64,000 bases of DNA. Origin: Caldifermentibacillus hisashii. Lineage in GTDB: Bacteria > Bacillota > Bacilli > Bacillales > Caldibacillaceae. The position numbers and the translations under genes are program-made. This document shows, piece by piece, positions 63,061-64,000 of this stretch (positions are counted from its first letter, which is position 1; each line of letters begins with the position of its first letter). The stretch is taken from the NCBI RefSeq assembly GCF_027568575.1, contig NZ_JANUVP010000012.1, one strand, 5' to 3'. Under the pieces are notes generated by a model. The model made no database searches. It was not told the DNA's origin and saw only the letters and a list, made by a program, of their open reading frames with translations.

Positions 63061-63270
63061 TTAGAAGTTTTGACCAGAAAGTTGTTGTTGAGCCATAGAA
63101 ACTAAACGTTTTGTAATTTCTCCACCGACCGAACCGTTAGCACGGGAAGTCGTTTCTGCACCAAGATTCACTCCGAATTCTTGAGCAATTTCGTATTTCA
63201 TTTGATCTAGAGCCTCTTGTGCTCCTGCCACTAAAAGTTGGTTTGAGGAATTGCTTCTGTTTGATGCCAT
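63061..63270 (-). CDS. Alpha/beta-type small acid-soluble spore protein
   Basis: DNA-protecting spore protein of 69 residues. The GPR protease site and first motif KYEIAQEFGVNLG and the second motif GSVGGEITKRLVSMAQQQL are the SASP signatures. The start MASNRSN is preceded by GGAGGAG; a longer in-frame extension of ten residues has no ribosome site. Expression under sigma-G in the forespore is expected of the family. Confidence 0.94.
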   Translation of the reverse strand: MASNRSNSSNQLLVAGAQEALDQMKYEIAQEFGVNLGAETTSRANGSVGGEITKRLVSMAQQQLSGQNF

Positions 63271-63520
63271 TGTTGTCTCCTCCTTTTTTATGGTCGGCAT
63301 TTTCTATCAAAGAAATCCTACCTTCTTTTGTAATCAACATCTAAACCGTATTTTGGTGGTTGGTAACGTTGATTACATGTTTTATTGTGTGTGAAACAGC
63401 AAAATATATTCGGAAAATTAAAGGTAATTGCTACCAATTTAATTCTTTTTTTAATAACATATTTAAAGAAATCCCGTGGCAAAATACGATTAACATTATT
63501 TTCAGGAAGGAATGTTTTAA

Positions 63521-63763
63521 TTGTCAATTTGCCCGGTATGCAACGGCTTTGATTCAATTATTGTTCCGTGTCGAAATTGCAATATCAACATGATTGATGA
63601 GGGGAAACTTAGTGACTTTTTTGATGACTACAGCCCATATATGGAAATTGATTTATTGCGATTGGAAGACGGCTATCCGCAAAATTTTCACCAGAGTCAA
63701 TGTGTTCACCTTTTACAGTGTCCCGCTTGTGGTCGGCAAGAGACATATTTTATCCGGGAGTAA
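63521..63763 (+). CDS. Small zinc-ribbon protein of unknown function
   Basis: A TTG-started 80-residue protein with seven cysteines: Cys4/Cys7, Cys17/Cys20 (CPVCNGF and CRNC) form one zinc knuckle pair, and Cys61, Cys67/Cys70 (CPACG) near the end form another. The middle is acidic. No family recognised. AGGAAGG lies about 10 nt upstream. The region before it (63301-63520) is AT-rich. Confidence 0.7.
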   Translation: MSICPVCNGFDSIIVPCRNCNINMIDEGKLSDFFDDYSPYMEIDLLRLEDGYPQNFHQSQCVHLLQCPACGRQETYFIRE

Positions 63764-63778
63764 AACTGTTACATATGT

Positions 63779-64000
63779 ACCTGATTGGTTCAACTAACCA
63801 TCCGTGGAAGAAGGCCCCACGGATGGAAGTTTCACTTTATCCCGCACAAACGGGCTGTAAACTTACATTAAAGTTTAGAAATCAAGAGCAGTTTAGGTGG
63901 GAAGTAACAGCCCGTAAGTGCCCGATTGGTTCAACTAACCATCCGTGGAAGAAGGCCCCACGGATGGAAGTTTCACTTTATCCCGCACAAACGGGCTGTA
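63779..64000 (+). repeat. Tandem copies of the dispersed hairpin repeat at the window end
   Basis: A 77-bp unit beginning GATTGGTTCAACTAACCATC occurs at 63783-63859 and again, identically, at 63924-64000, where the window ends; the period is 141 bp. Each holds the stem CCATCCGTGG/CCACGGATGG and ends TCACTTTATCCCGCACAAAC followed by GGGCTGTA. Between them ACAGCCCGT (63907-63915) complements ACGGGCTGT. The family continues beyond the window. Confidence 0.88.

Noticed and set aside
63779..64000. Direct repeats at the window end considered as a CRISPR array
   Set aside because: Only two units are seen, they are 77 bp long with a 64-bp spacer, they contain a terminator-like hairpin, and copies are dispersed elsewhere.
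1..64000. tRNA, rRNA, prophage or insertion-sequence genes
   Set aside because: No sequence with these hallmarks was seen on reading both strands, though a tRNAscan-type search was not possible.

Overview
The window comes from a low-GC, endospore-forming member of the Bacillaceae. The evidence is the gene set: a SASP, CotD, YjcZ, CsgA and SpoVR proteins, Bacillus-type PhoP, Fur, CcpA and T-box signals, and many genes with clear B. subtilis counterparts (app, ycl, glt, lut, bdb, namA, ypsA, yhcT/yhcU, yhdB). A moderately thermophilic relative such as Caldibacillus is possible, but that is an inference from general character only. I saw no rRNA, tRNA, insertion sequence, prophage or CRISPR array.

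Layout. 1-4.4 kb: Pho-regulated phosphate uptake (pstSCAB-phoU) behind four 11-bp-spaced PhoP half-sites. 4.4-5.45 kb: a TerC-type exporter under a yybP-ykoY manganese riboswitch. 6.3-12.1 kb: an oligopeptide importer in appDFABC order. 12.3-20.5 kb: an accessory stretch with a TetR regulator and its operator, many tiny (largely spore-type) genes, a short-chain dehydrogenase, a CYP152 fatty-acid hydroxylase broken by one in-frame TAG, an EF-G-binding FusB-like protein carrying the same TetR-type operator, and a frameshifted csgA. 20.8-25 kb: a MerR regulator with a 19-bp-spacer promoter, a T-box-controlled arginyl-tRNA synthetase and the ene-reductase namA. 25.3-30.2 kb: an EAL protein and a Fur-controlled catechol-siderophore importer (yclNOPQ type). 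30.4-43 kb: a C45 acyltransferase-like hydrolase, 6-phosphogluconolactonase, a peptide/proton symporter, topoisomerase III, YvgN, YhcT/YhcU/YpsA, a Bdb thiol-oxidation pair, YhdB and an M14 carboxypeptidase. 42.7-49.8 kb: gltC diverging from gltAB. 50-57.6 kb: spoVR, small membrane proteins, a DUF2935 protein and lutR-lutABC for lactate use. 58-64 kb: a relic of an Rpn-type nuclease, an MFS exporter, cardiolipin synthase, a soluble PAS histidine kinase, tatA, a SASP and a zinc-ribbon protein.

How the genes work together. Most of the window is nutrient import (phosphate, peptides, iron-siderophore, lactate) and nitrogen assimilation, each with its own recognisable switch. The least ordinary material lies between and inside genes. 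A dispersed hairpin repeat family (12.1, 31.5, 54.6 and 63.8-64.0 kb) shows compensatory stem changes, and one copy appears to supply the last codons of a gene. A second degenerate repeat of about 90 bp occurs three times. A TetR operator is shared by two loci, and two genes are interrupted by a single mutation each.
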